DNA from: Mycolicibacterium duvalii
GTDB lineage: Bacteria > Actinomycetota > Actinomycetes > Mycobacteriales > Mycobacteriaceae
Assembly (NCBI RefSeq): GCF_010726645.1
Contig: NZ_AP022563.1
Location: 1,488,001-1,552,000 of the forward strand
Direction of reading: 5' to 3'
Length of the DNA stretch: 64,000 bases
Shown: positions 8,887 to 17,434 of the stretch, piece after piece
Position numbering within the stretch: the stretch's first letter is position 1
Layout of the letters: every line of letters starts with the position of its first letter
The notes under the pieces: model-generated
Told to the model about the DNA's origin: nothing
Database searches by the model: none
The model's input: the letters and a program-made list of their open reading frames with translations, nothing else
Made by a program: the position numbers and the translations under genes

Positions 8887-10383
8887 CTACAGCCCGTAGC
8901 GCCGAAGGAACCAGCCGTGGACCGCGCGCTGCAGCGCAACGGCGAATTCCCGGTCGCCACAATGCTTGTCGCGGTCGACCGCCGCGCACTGCCGGGCGAC
9001 TTCGTCGACGACGCCCGCTTCGTCGACGGTGGTGAGCTCGCCCTCCCTCATCACCCACTGGCCGCCGATCATCACGTCGGTAATGGTCTCGGTGCGCGAG
9101 CGGGCGATCAGCAGTTCGACTTCACCGACGCCGCCGAGTTGGAACGGATGGCGCAGCTTGTTCTCGTCGAAGAGCACCAGGTCGGCCGGCGCGCCGGCGG
9201 TGATGGTGCCGTGGCCGCTCCCGAATCCCGTGGTGCGGGCTCCGCCGAGAGTAGCCATTGCGAAGACCTGTTCTGCGGTGACCCGGCGTCCGGACAAGCC
9301 CGGCTCGCGGTTGACGGTGTAGATCAGGCGCATCTCCTGCAGCATGTCTCGGTCGTCGTTGAGGCCGGCCTCGTCGATGCCGATACCGACGTTGACTCCC
9401 GCGTCGAGGACGTCGAGCAGCGGCAGACGGCCACTGGACAAGCGGAAGTTGGAGCTGCAGTTGGTGCAGACGCTGGCGCCGGCATCGTTCAGCGCCGTGA
9501 TGTCATCGGGGCGGAGCCAGGTGCCGTGGCCGAGGGTCAGCCGGTCGCCGAGCACGCCGGAGTCGGCGAGGTACTGCAGGCGCCGCTCGCCGGCCCGGGC
9601 GTCGAGGTATTGCGACTGGTAGACGGTTTCGAGGAGGTGCAGGTGCATCGGCGCACCCGTCTGCGCCGACAGGTCACCGATGCGGCTCAGCGCTTCGTCG
9701 CTGAGCCAGTGAAAGTTGCAGGGGCCGAGTTGGATTGCGACCAGCGGGTCCTCGGCGTACCGCTCGGTCAAGGTGTGGAAGGCGGCGAGCGTGTCGTCCA
9801 GCGGCGTGCGGAAGAACTCGACGAGGCTGGTGAACCGCGGGCGCCAGCGTTCGGGCAGCTCCGGCAGCAGCGCGAGATCGTCGTCGTGGATGAAGAAGTT
9901 CTGGTCGCGCAGAAGCTTGGCGTAGGAGGCGCGCATCCCGATCCGCCGGTAGGTGTCGATCGCCGCGCGGCCGGCGGCGGCGGGGTCGGTGGCGTCGCTG
10001 TCGTACCATCCCTGCAGGTGCTGCACGGTGGTGACGCCGCTGCGGATCATCTGGATCGCGGAGTAGGCGGTGTCGACGCCGAGGTCGATCTCCACGTTGG
10101 CCGCTCGGGCGGCGATCCAGGTTTCCAGGGGCGAGTCCGGGGACCCGTGTTGCACCGGCGTCACTCCCACGTGGTGGTGGCCGTTGACGAAACCCGGTGT
10201 CAGAAGCGAGTTCTCGAAGCGCTGGGGAGCCGCATCGGGGTACTTCTGGCATATCGGGCCGGCGGCGCCGACCTCGGTGATGGTCCCACCCTCGATCACC
10301 ACCGCCTGATCGGAGACGCAGGACACTTCCTGGGTCACGGGGTCCGCGGTGAGAACCGCACGGGGGATGAGGATGAGAGGCAT
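8887..10383 (-). CDS. Amidohydrolase (metal-dependent deaminase/chlorohydrolase type)
   Basis: The protein has 498 residues. The amidohydrolase superfamily barrel signatures are present in order: NGHHHVGVTP (HxH metal pair), MHLHLLE, LGHGTW, and GIDEAGLNDD (final Asp). The C-terminal segment AGAPADLVLFD is the usual return to the beta-sandwich. This arrangement fits the TrzN/AtzB, 8-oxoguanine deaminase and cytosine-deaminase-like branch, which removes amino or chloro groups from N-heterocycles; the substrate is unknown. The gene reads the same way as the TetR-P450 pair, with about 90 bases between its stop and the TetR start. The ATG at 10383 begins the conserved MPLILIPRAVL strand. Confidence 0.88.
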   Translation of the reverse strand: MPLILIPRAVLTADPVTQEVSCVSDQAVVIEGGTITEVGAAGPICQKYPDAAPQRFENSLLTPGFVNGHHHVGVTPVQHGSPDSPLETWIAARAANVEIDLGVDTAYSAIQMIRSGVTTVQHLQGWYDSDATDPAAAGRAAIDTYRRIGMRASYAKLLRDQNFFIHDDDLALLPELPERWRPRFTSLVEFFRTPLDDTLAAFHTLTERYAEDPLVAIQLGPCNFHWLSDEALSRIGDLSAQTGAPMHLHLLETVYQSQYLDARAGERRLQYLADSGVLGDRLTLGHGTWLRPDDITALNDAGASVCTNCSSNFRLSSGRLPLLDVLDAGVNVGIGIDEAGLNDDRDMLQEMRLIYTVNREPGLSGRRVTAEQVFAMATLGGARTTGFGSGHGTITAGAPADLVLFDENKLRHPFQLGGVGEVELLIARSRTETITDVMIGGQWVMREGELTTVDEAGVVDEVARQCAAVDRDKHCGDREFAVALQRAVHGWFLRRYGL

Positions 10384-10556
10384 GCGCAACTTCCGAGTCG
10401 GGGGAACAGCGGCGCTACAGATGTTAGATCCGCACGACCGGACGGGTCGCGCGGTGTGACGAAGTCGTCTGTGCACCAGTCGGTTTCATACCCGCCATGA
10501 CTGTGACGACCGAAACAGTGCCGTAACGCTCCGGAAACCGGGCCGGGCTGTGGCGC

Positions 10557-11054
10557 TCACGACCCGTCGCCCCCGCCGACAAGGTCGGCGAGGAAGGCCG
10601 GCAGCCGGCCCGCGCCGAAGTCGAAGAAGCGGGCCCACCGGGGCTCGATGGAGATGCGCACCATTTGCGGATAGGTCGCACGCACGTTTCGTTCGAACTC
10701 GGTGAACGCGGCGTCATCCAGGGAATTGCGCGCCGACTCCAGGTACTCGTCGCTGACCCCCTCAACGGTGTCGAGGATCGCCACGCCGCGCACGAGAAGA
10801 GCTTTGGCCTCCTCCGGCGTGGAGCCGGTGTCGATGGTCAACGCGACCTCGGGACGGACCGCCAGTGCGCGCGCTTTCGGGGAGGTCGGCGCGGTGGACA
10901 CGACGATGCGCTTGCCGTTCCAGTGAAACCCGACGGGAACGACGCGCGGGAAGCCGTCAGGGCCGTTGTAGGCCAACCGGGCCATCGCCCCCGAGAGCAA
11001 CTGTTGGGCGCCAGGGTGAGCGAGTTCGCGAGCCAACTCCTCCGCAGTCATCAT
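10557..11054 (-). CDS. Pyridoxamine 5'-phosphate oxidase-family (FMN/F420 split-barrel) protein
   Basis: The protein has 165 residues. The sequence runs LARLAYNGPDGFPRVVPVGFHWNGKRIVV-like (positions 20-55), then a strand with LTIDTG and LLVRGVAILD, and VRISIEPRWARFFDFG near the C-terminus. This is the split-barrel pattern of PPOX-class proteins, which bind FMN or, often in mycobacteria, F420. The reaction is unknown. Two adjacent ATGs (11054 and 11051) could both serve; 11054 is used, with AGGA upstream. It is divergent from the short gene at 11113. Confidence 0.75.
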   Translation of the reverse strand: MMTAEELARELAHPGAQQLLSGAMARLAYNGPDGFPRVVPVGFHWNGKRIVVSTAPTSPKARALAVRPEVALTIDTGSTPEEAKALLVRGVAILDTVEGVSDEYLESARNSLDDAAFTEFERNVRATYPQMVRISIEPRWARFFDFGAGRLPAFLADLVGGGDGS

Positions 11055-11112
11055 GCTGGCAGTCCTACTCCGCTCGAGCCCGGATGGACAGCCCCTACAT
11101 TTCACGTCGTGC

Positions 11113-11457
11113 ATGGAGACAAACGGCTACGCGCGCTCATCGCACGCAGGCACCGACTTCGCTGCTCTCATCGCGCAGACCGGAGGCGTATGGCAGCAGT
11201 GGGGGTGGGAGGTGCTCGAAAGAGACGGCTTCAACAAGCCGAACCGGTTCGGTTACGGGCCCGACGGCTACACCCTTCAGATCCAGGCGCCCCGAGCCAG
11301 CGCAAGCGCCTTCGCGGATCGGGTCGTCGCCCTGCTTTCCCGGCGACCGCCGCAGCGACACCGTACACAAGCCCGTCATGATCGAGCAGGACGCGGCACC
11401 GCAACCGTGAAGGACCGCGCCGCCGAGGCCCGAGAACAGAAAAAGCCGCAGACCTGA
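11113..11457 (+). CDS. Hypothetical protein
   Basis: The protein has 114 residues from an ATG at 11113. The first 75 residues look like a real small domain, with GGVWQQWGWEVLERDG and KPNRFGYGPDGYTLQIQA. I cannot name the family. The C-terminal tail is Arg/Gln-rich, less structured, and runs into the terminator hairpin of the old tRNA-Pro gene on the other strand. The gene is chromosomal, outside the integrated element. The frame is open upstream to 11053, so the exact start is uncertain. Confidence 0.5.
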   Translation: METNGYARSSHAGTDFAALIAQTGGVWQQWGWEVLERDGFNKPNRFGYGPDGYTLQIQAPRASASAFADRVVALLSRRPPQRHRTQARHDRAGRGTATVKDRAAEAREQKKPQT

Positions 11458-11473
11458 AGTAGGTCCACGGCTA
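11440..11473 (-). terminator. Intrinsic terminator of the original tRNA-Pro locus
   Basis: On the minus strand a GC-rich hairpin (GCCG..GACCT arm with AGGTC..CGGC arm, small loop) is followed by TTTTT at 11440-11444. It lies just past the orphan tRNA 3' half at 11497-11541, where a tRNA-Pro terminator is expected in the unoccupied chromosome. Confidence 0.65.
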
Positions 11474-11496
11474 TTCCGATGTCTTGCGACATCACA

Positions 11497-11541
11497 TTGT
11501 CGGGCTGACAGGATTTGAACCTGCGACCACTTGACCCCCAG
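11497..11541 (-). repeat. Left attachment-site copy (orphan 3' half of tRNA-Pro)
   Basis: These 45 bases are identical to 47136-47180. They hold the tRNA-Pro 3' half from the anticodon loop through the acceptor end, on the minus strand, but are followed at 11542 by unrelated sequence instead of a tRNA 5' half. This is the chromosome-side attachment copy left after integration; the intact gene was rebuilt at the other end. Confidence 0.93.
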
Positions 11542-12224
11542 GGAGCTCAAATGTGTGAACTGCTGTTCCGCTGCGTCGCATAGGTAATGGTCAGGGCGTT
11601 TTGCATGTCTCATCTGTGTCGCCTCATCTAGCGGCGTCTGAGCGTGTCTTGGGACATTGATGGGACACCGGGCCACGCAGCGATTCGACCCTCTCTGAGG
11701 CGCACCTTGGAGGTCGATGTATCCAGGAATCCCGGGTGATTCAGCTCCCCGAGCAGGACGCCCAGCTGGTCTCATAACGGCCGAGCCGTTGGCACTTTGC
11801 TAACACAAGCGGACGCGGCGATCTCACCGGTCACCACGTTGGCCCGTGAAAGCACCCTGGTTACCTCGGACGATCGAACGGTCGACCACTGGTGTGTAAA
11901 TTTCGCAGCACTGAATTCCCTGTAGTTCAAGGTCGTTGCATGGATGCACATACGTCCAGCTCAGCCGTCTCGTCCGTGTCCAAACGTCCATGGCTATAGC
12001 GACTGTCGCTGCACGTCCTGGCACACTCTCGGCACAGCGGGGGTAGGGCCTTCCGCTGCGCAATGACGCCCTCGGGCGACGAGCGACGTTCGACGGCGCA
12101 CACGACTGAAGCCGGCAACCGGACTGGCACACGACACCTCCTACCTGCGACTACAGGAATCCTGTAACAGCAGTTCAGGCCCATTATCGGATCTGCCGAG
12201 ACGTGCGCCGGCGCCGAAGCCGGT
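11542..12224. other. Left-end spacer without recognisable genes
   Basis: These 680 bases just inside the left attachment copy have only short, arginine- or serine-rich frames with no start-site support or recognisable domain. They probably hold element-end recombination sites and decayed sequence. Confidence 0.5.
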
Positions 12225-12460
12225 ACGCGATGATCAAGCCCACGGACAGCCCGACGTTTTGCAGCATGATCCGCCGCGCCCGGCGCATGGTTGAACGCTT
12301 GGGGCAGGTGGCGCAGGTCTTCGCCCATCAACGCCACGTCGGCGGTTTCGATGTCCACGTCGGCGCACCTCCCATCGCGACACCCACGTCGGCGGTGCCA
12401 GCGCAGGAGCGTCGTTCACGCCATCGTCGACCATCGCCGTGAGCCGCTGGGCCCGAAGTC
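12225..12460 (-). pseudogene. Remnant of a heavy-metal P-type ATPase (C-terminal piece)
   Basis: The nucleotide sequence closely follows 19855-20095, the stretch of the intact ATPase gene that encodes the GDGVNDAPAL hinge and the following transmembrane segment. Small deletions and base changes break the frame, and sequence on both sides is unrelated. It is a third, highly decayed copy of the ATPase gene within the element, in the same orientation as the others. Confidence 0.85.
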
Positions 12461-12661
12461 GCGGCGCTGCTGATCAAAGTTGCTTCTACTTCACTGGCAC
12501 TTGTCAATGTTGTTAAGGGGGGCCGAAGGAAGGTTGTCTTGCGTAATCGCTAGTCGGGCCCGTGCGGTGCCCGCCGTGTCATTAGTCACCACATGGTGCC
12601 GTGCTGCGGCAACTACCAGTGCCTGTGGCGGCTCCGTCCGGTGGGAGTTGCTTGCTTCGGT

Positions 12662-13258
12662 TCAGCGGCCCGGTCCCATCGTGCCGTGACCCATGCCGGG
12701 ACCCATCATTCCGTGGCCCATGCCAGGTCCCATCATCCCGCCGCCCATCATTCCGCTCATCATCGCCGGCATCCCTTCAACGACGAATCCGGTGACTTCG
12801 CGGGCGTGTTCGCGAATGGCGTTGGTCAGTTCTGGGTCGCTGGAGGTTTCGACCACCACCACGCCGCTGGGTGTGAGCGTGATCTGACGTTGATAATCGG
12901 CAGCGCGGCGGAACAGGGTGGGCAGGCTTGAGCTCATGCAGGTGACTTCACTGCCCTGATCGAGGTGGGTGTACATCGATGAGACGTGGGCCTGCAGTTC
13001 GGTGACGAGGTCGGCGGAGTCGGATTCGGTGGTGGTGCGCACGCCTCCGGGAATCTCTTCCACGCTGCGTCGAAGCTCCTGATGCCGCATGAACATGTTC
13101 ATGTAGGCGCGCATGTCCATGCCGGTCGCGCCACCCATCCCGGGTTGGGCACGGCTGATTGGTATGTCGATAATGTTGCGCAAGACATACCCCAGGCCGA
13201 AGAGGGCCCCACCGGTGGCGAGCATTCTCAGCGCCGCTCGCCTGCTCATTCCGGTCAT
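12662..13258 (-). CDS. Tat-exported Met/His/Gly-rich protein, probable copper binder
   Basis: The protein has 198 residues. The N-terminus MSRRAALRMLATGGALFG is a twin-arginine-type signal (SRRAAL) with a hydrophobic core. The middle is helical. The tail repeats MMGPGMGHGMMGPGMGHG, a Met/His motif of the kind that binds Cu(I) in periplasmic copper proteins. It is the last of four minus-strand genes behind a CsoR/RicR-like palindrome at 14352. Binding or sequestering copper outside the cytoplasm is inferred from composition and context. A second ATG at 13249 is an equally good start. Confidence 0.7.
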   Translation of the reverse strand: MTGMSRRAALRMLATGGALFGLGYVLRNIIDIPISRAQPGMGGATGMDMRAYMNMFMRHQELRRSVEEIPGGVRTTTESDSADLVTELQAHVSSMYTHLDQGSEVTCMSSSLPTLFRRAADYQRQITLTPSGVVVVETSSDPELTNAIREHAREVTGFVVEGMPAMMSGMMGGGMMGPGMGHGMMGPGMGHGTMGPGR

Positions 13259-13431
13259 TTCCGATGATCCCTTCGCGTGCTCGACGTGTGCCGTGACAAT
13301 CGCGTTGTGGGCGAACGCGCGGTGCGAGTTGCGTCCGTCTTGGGGCTATGGCGGCTTCGTGGCCGACGATGGCCGACTCGACGAGACAACGTGAAATTGC
13401 TGCCGTCGCAGCGTGAACCTGTGCTTGTGCG

Positions 13432-13773
13432 CTACGGCCGAGGTGTGGTTGGAGTGGTTGTCGGCGGCTGCGACTGGCCGGGCCCCCAGGGGCCAGAGGG
13501 CCCCATGTTCCCCGGTGGCCACGAGCCCTGCGGTCCCATCATGCCGGGTCCCATCATGCCGGGTCCCATCATGCCGGGCGTTCCTTGACAGTGCCCCCGA
13601 TTGCCGCCGAAACCGTCGGTGGCCCTGCCGATGAAGAACCCGGAAAAGAACACCACCGCAACGATGAACACCGCAGCGGCGGCAATACCACTCCACGCCA
13701 AGGCGTGGTTCACCCCTCTGCGCTGTCCGGCCGCGGCGATTCGTTCGCTCGTTGATTCAGGTGTATCGGTCAT
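13432..13773 (-). CDS. Membrane-anchored Met-rich protein, probable copper binder
   Basis: The protein has 113 residues, from the ATG at 13773, which AAGGAGATTG precedes; an ATG at 13800 is less likely. A single transmembrane segment (GIAAAAVFIVAVVFFSGFFIG) is followed by an outside tail with three MMGPG units, then GPWGPGQ and a Pro/Thr end. The Met triplet repeat resembles the tail of the neighbouring Tat protein, so both probably hold Cu(I) outside the membrane. The gene lies in the same minus-strand operon. Confidence 0.7.
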   Translation of the reverse strand: MTDTPESTSERIAAAGQRRGVNHALAWSGIAAAAVFIVAVVFFSGFFIGRATDGFGGNRGHCQGTPGMMGPGMMGPGMMGPQGSWPPGNMGPSGPWGPGQSQPPTTTPTTPRP

Positions 13774-13863
13774 TCTTTCAATCTCCTTCGCTGCATCCAT
13801 TTTTGAGGTCCTCGGTCGACTGGCACCGCGCTATCGGCCGACGCTGAGCTGTCGGCACGTGAG

Positions 13864-14145
13864 TCATCGCGGTTCCTGGTGTTCGCGCAGCAGCGTCATC
13901 CGCCGCAGATACTCATCCTCATCGATGTCGCCGCGCGCAAACCGTTGGGCTAGAGCATCTTCCGGCCGCGACCAGGTCCCTGAATCCGTGCGGTTGCGCT
14001 GTGCATCGCTACCGGCGAGATGCCGAACGGCCAGCACGACCGCGGTGATCAGGGCGGCCGACAACAGCACCATCACCACGCCCATGAGGATCCAGCCGCC
14101 CCATCCCCAACCGCCCCACATGCAGTCGTCTGTGCCGTACATCAT
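13864..14145 (-). CDS. SHOCT-domain membrane protein
   Basis: The protein has 93 residues. The N-terminus is Trp/Gly/Met-rich (CMWGGWGWGGW), followed by one transmembrane helix (VVMVLLSAALITAVVLAV). The C-terminus has the short SHOCT motif (EDALAQRFARGDIDEDEYLRRMTLL). Proteins of this layout are common in actinobacterial copper islands; SHOCT is thought to act in oligomerisation. The ATG at 14145 overlaps the stop of the preceding short frame by 4 bases (ATGA). Confidence 0.8.
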   Translation of the reverse strand: MMYGTDDCMWGGWGWGGWILMGVVMVLLSAALITAVVLAVRHLAGSDAQRNRTDSGTWSRPEDALAQRFARGDIDEDEYLRRMTLLREHQEPR

Positions 14146-14315
14146 GGTGGTGAACCCCTTTCATCTGACTGGCCGGGAAATGTCTCACCTGACACCACGA
14201 TGGACTGGCAGGGCGCTCGGGCGGTAGGGCCGATGTGCCTCAACATGCCCGCAAGCCGTGCCGAAACCAGAAAGTGCCTGTCTCCGTAGTTCGGCGGCAT
14301 TGGCTCGAGGATCAT
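14142..14315 (-). CDS. Small leader-like ORF upstream of the SHOCT gene
   Basis: This 57-codon frame starts at an ATG at 14315 with AGCAGGAAA before it, and ends in an ATGA overlap with the SHOCT gene, which suggests coupled translation. The product (start MILEPMPPNYGDRHF) has one cysteine and no recognisable domain. It is the first frame after the putative copper operator. It may be a true small protein or just a translated leader. Confidence 0.4.
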   Translation of the reverse strand: MILEPMPPNYGDRHFLVSARLAGMLRHIGPTARAPCQSIVVSGETFPGQSDERGSPP

Positions 14316-14351
14316 TTTCCTGCTACCTCTCAGCGTGAACCCTATTCTCCA

Positions 14352-14373
14352 ATACCCCTGCGGGTATAGCAAG
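14352..14373 (-). promoter_or_regulatory. CsoR/RicR-like copper operator with promoter
   Basis: The palindrome ATACCC-CTGC-GGGTAT lies at 14352-14367 and resembles mycobacterial CsoR/RicR operators (TACCC...GGGTA). On the minus strand TTGCTA (14373-14368) could be a -35 element, with GAATAG about 19 bases further as -10. It sits about 37 bases before the first frame of the Met-rich operon. No csoR-like gene is seen in the window, so a chromosomal regulator would have to act. Confidence 0.65.
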
Positions 14374-14567
14374 GGCGGTTTTCGGGGCGGATCCAACACG
14401 GCGTGGCGATCCGTGCCGCTCCGGCGACCCGACCGCCCGCGGATATGCCCTTGACCGGCCCTGTGTGCGCGGTGTGGTGTGTGGGTTGGCATGCGGCCTC
14501 AGCCCGGTTCGCTTTCCCTGCCACGGGGCGTGTGCGCTGATGGAGATTGTCGGACAACTCCCGCCGA

Positions 14568-16044
14568 TCATGAAGGCGCCGCTGCTGTGTGGGCTGTTGC
14601 TGGTTGGTCGGCCGGTGCAAGGGGCAGGGGCTTGGCGCGGCCGGCGCGCACACCGTTGGCGATGACGACGACCTCGGCCAGCTCGTGGACCAGCACGACG
14701 GCGGCCAGACCGAGCACACCGAGCAGCGCCAGCGGTATCAACACGATGATCAGCGCAAGTGACAGGCCGACGTTTTGCAGCATGATCCGTCGGGCGCGGC
14801 GGGCGTGGCTGAATGCCTGCGGCAGGTGGCGCAGGTCTTCACCCATCAATGCCACGTCGGCGGTCTCGATGGCTACGTCGGTGCCCATCGCCCCCATCGC
14901 GATACCGAGGTCGGCGGTGGCCAGGGCGGGGGCGTCGTTGATCCCGTCGCCGACCATGGCTGTGTTGCGCTGGGCACGCAGCTCTTCGATGAGCCGCGCC
15001 TTGTCCTCGGGACGTAGCTCGGCGTGCACGTCATCGATACCGACATCTTTGGCGAGCGCGGCGGCGGTGGTGCGATTGTCGCCGGTGAGCATCGCGATGT
15101 GGAAGCCGTCGCGGCGCAGCTGGGCGGCGACCTCGGCCGCCTCGGGACGGAGTTCGTCGCGCACGGCGATCGCGCCGACCGTTTGGCCGTCGTTTTCGAC
15201 GAGCACGGCGGTGGCGCCGGCCTGCTGCATCCGTACCACGGCATCCGCCAACGCGCCCGCATCGAGCCACCCGGGGCGGCCCAGGCGAATCGTGTCGCCG
15301 TCGCGGCGGCCGGTGAGCCCGGCGCCGGTCACCGCCTGCACGTCAGTAGCCGGGGTGACCTCGTCGACGGCGGCCAGGATCGCCGCGGCCAGCGGGTGTT
15401 CACTGCGCGCTTCCAGCGCTGCGGCCAGATCGAGCACCTGCTCGCGAGTGGCGCCGTGGGTAGTGGCCACCTCGACGACAGCGGGCCGATTGGCGGTCAG
15501 GGTGCCGGTCTTGACCAGGGCGACGCCGCGCACCCCACCGATCGCGGCGACCACGGTCACGGGCACCGAGATCGCCAACGCGCACGGCGAGGCCGCGACC
15601 AGTACCACCAGAGCACGTTCGATCCACACGGCCGGATCGCCGAGCAGGCTGCCGATCACTGCAATCAGGGCCGCGGCGATCATCACCCCGGGCACCAGCG
15701 GCTTGGCGATGCGGTCGGCCAATCGCTGAGAGGCGCCCTTGCGAGACTGTTCGGCCTCCACAATCTTCACGATGCGGGCCAGCGAGTTGTCCTCGGAGGT
15801 GGTGGTGACCTCGACCTCCAGCACGCCGGTGCCGTTGATCGAGCCGGCGAACACCTCGTGGCCCGGTTCGGCTTCCACGGGCACCGACTCACCAGTGATG
15901 GCCGAGAAATCCAGCGCGGTGCGGCCGTTCCGGATAATGCCGTCGGTGGCGATCCGCTCACCGGGCTTGACCAGCATTCGGTCTCCGACACGCAATTCAC
16001 TTGAGGGCACGACCATCTCGGTGTCGCCGACCTCGGCGACGGAG
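14568..16044 (-). pseudogene. Truncated, catalytically dead heavy-metal P-type ATPase
   Basis: The frame gives up to 482 residues from an ATG at 16016 and aligns throughout with the intact ATPase at 19675-21642, but it lacks about 170 N-terminal residues (the first membrane helices). Sequence homology ends near 16044, where a resolvase remnant begins. Inside, about 21 residues between AAIG and RGVAL are deleted. The phosphorylation motif DKTGT reads VKTGT (codon GTC for GAC at about 15520), removing the Asp that forms the phosphoenzyme. The TGES, SPC and GDGINDAP motifs remain. The open frame suggests recent decay; transport is not possible. Confidence 0.88.
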
Positions 16045-16147
16045 CGATGAAGACTTGACGCGGTTCGACACCAGCTGCGGCAAGCGCGGTGAGCTACGGA
16101 CCGAGGTCCTCTCCTGCGGTGCTCGAGCGTCCGGATCGCTTTGTCGC
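16045..16147 (-). pseudogene. 5' remnant of a serine resolvase gene
   Basis: The minus-strand sequence follows the first ~34 codons of the resolvase gene at 40149-40733 (shared GAGGACCTCG, GCAGCTC, CCGCGCT and GTCGAA blocks), but it carries indels and stops where the truncated ATPase begins. It indicates that a second resolvase-bearing element or arm once existed here and that its loss fused the res region to the ATPase fragment. Confidence 0.75.
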
Positions 16148-16281
16148 ACCACCACCGTCTCGTTCCGACATCGAGGATCTAAGACATGCCGTGTGAGATA
16201 AGACATGAGACACCGCGACCTGGCGCGATGCGACTACAGCGTGAGCCATGCAAGGCCGTCTCATTTCTTTAGAAACGAGAT
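16148..16281. other. Putative second res-like site
   Basis: The stretch is about 75% identical to the region upstream of the intact resolvase (40734-40870). It includes CCGACATCGAGGAT, ATGAGACACCGCGAC and a near-perfect inverted repeat, TCTCATTTCT-TT-AGAAACGAGA (16259-16280). It has the same orientation as the other copy, so two direct res-like sites lie about 24.6 kb apart. Confidence 0.6.
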
Positions 16282-16349
16282 TCAGGGTGGGGTGCGGAGA
16301 GGCCTCTGATTGGGGGTGATCCCTTAGCGATGGCGTCCATAATTGGCAC

Positions 16350-16676
16350 ATGAGAGTGGAGATTCTCTATTTCGACGGATGCCCGAACTGGCAGGAAGTC
16401 GGTGCGCGTGTGGACGCGGCAGCAGCAGGACTGGTTGACGTCGAGATCACCTATCGGCGAGTCACTACGGACACAGAGGCGGCGGCCTTGCCGTTCGCGG
16501 GCTCTCCAACCATCCTCCTCGATGACACAGACGCTTTTGACGATGCGCTGCCGGTGACCGAGTTGGCGTGCCGGCTGTACCAGACCGATGCGGGCCTGAT
16601 GGGGTTGCCGACGGTCACACAGCTGACCGGGGCGTTGCGGCGCCGGGCTGCTGATCGACTCATTGACGGCTTGTGA
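16350..16676 (+). CDS. Small thioredoxin-fold protein
   Basis: The protein has 108 residues. It starts MRVEILYFDGCPNW, a beta strand followed by a single Cys where thioredoxins have CxxC, and has the cis-proline region as AGSPTILLDD. This matches small thioredoxin-like proteins often found next to metal or mercury resistance genes. A thiol-based role is likely but the partner is unknown. It stands alone on the plus strand between the resolvase remnant and the DsbA-like gene, and its ATG is 6 bases into a spacer with no clear ribosome site, so it may be leaderless. Confidence 0.72.
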   Translation: MRVEILYFDGCPNWQEVGARVDAAAAGLVDVEITYRRVTTDTEAAALPFAGSPTILLDDTDAFDDALPVTELACRLYQTDAGLMGLPTVTQLTGALRRRAADRLIDGL

Positions 16677-16723
16677 ACCGGGCTCTATATTCGCGCGTCC
16701 TGCTAGAAAACGAGACAGTGGCC

Positions 16724-17410
16724 CTATCCACGTTCCAAGGCCTGGTCGAGTGCGGTGGTCAGGTCGTCGTAGCTGCGGGGCTGGATCCGTTCGTCGTTGA
16801 TAAAAAAGGTGGGAGTTCCCTGCACGCCGAGTGCGGTGCCGTCGGCGATGTCGAGTTGGATGCGTTCCAGGGTCGCGGGGTCGTTGTAGGTGGCGTCGAA
16901 GGCCTCCATGTCCAGGCCCAGTTGTTGGGCGAAGCCGCGGAACACGTCATCGGCGGGGATCTGCTTTTCGCCCCACTGGGCTTGTGTCTCATACATTTTG
17001 CGGTACATGGCTTCGAGTTGGCCTTGCTGGGCGGCGGCTTCCACCGCGCGTGCGGCGCGTTCGGCGTTGAAGTGGGATCGCAGCGGAAAGTAGCGCAGCA
17101 CGAAGTTCACCCGGTCGCCGTACTCGGCGCGCAGCTGCTCGACCGCGGGATAGAGCGCCCGGCAGCCTTCGCACTCGAAGTCGAGGAACTCGACGAAATA
17201 GACCTCGCTGTCGGGTACTGAGTTGAGTCGGTGACTGTTCTCCCTGACCGTCTGCCCGGCTGGTGACCCGTCAAGTGCGATGTCGGGAGCTGAGTCCTTG
17301 TCGCGAACGGAGAGAAACACCACGGTCCCCACCATTGCGACCGCGATGACGAAGACCGTGAGGAGCACGCGGGTGTTGGCCAGGATCGAGCCGAGGCCCT
17401 TCATGTTCAT
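16724..17410 (-). CDS. Membrane-anchored DsbA-family thiol oxidoreductase
   Basis: The protein has 228 residues. One N-terminal membrane helix (VLLTVFVIAVAMVGTVVFL) anchors a DsbA-type domain with the active site FECEGCR (CxxC), the helical insert, and the cis-Pro loop VQGTPTFFIN. It should make or shuffle disulfides outside the membrane. It is divergent from the CadC/CmtR-like regulator, with only 24 bases between the start codons, so the two probably share an operator. A second ATG at 17404 is possible. Confidence 0.88.
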   Translation of the reverse strand: MNMKGLGSILANTRVLLTVFVIAVAMVGTVVFLSVRDKDSAPDIALDGSPAGQTVRENSHRLNSVPDSEVYFVEFLDFECEGCRALYPAVEQLRAEYGDRVNFVLRYFPLRSHFNAERAARAVEAAAQQGQLEAMYRKMYETQAQWGEKQIPADDVFRGFAQQLGLDMEAFDATYNDPATLERIQLDIADGTALGVQGTPTFFINDERIQPRSYDDLTTALDQALERG

Positions 17411-17434
17411 ATCAACGTACTTTAGTATATCGAT

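Noticed and set aside
8917..10500. 527-codon plus-strand frame opposite the amidohydrolase
   Set aside because: It is a shadow of the amidohydrolase, which carries all metal-binding motifs.
17411..17434. Perfect palindrome between the DsbA-like gene and the CadC-like regulator
   Set aside because: The AT-rich gap is a likely operator, but its inverted repeat is imperfect, so it is mentioned only in the gene entries.
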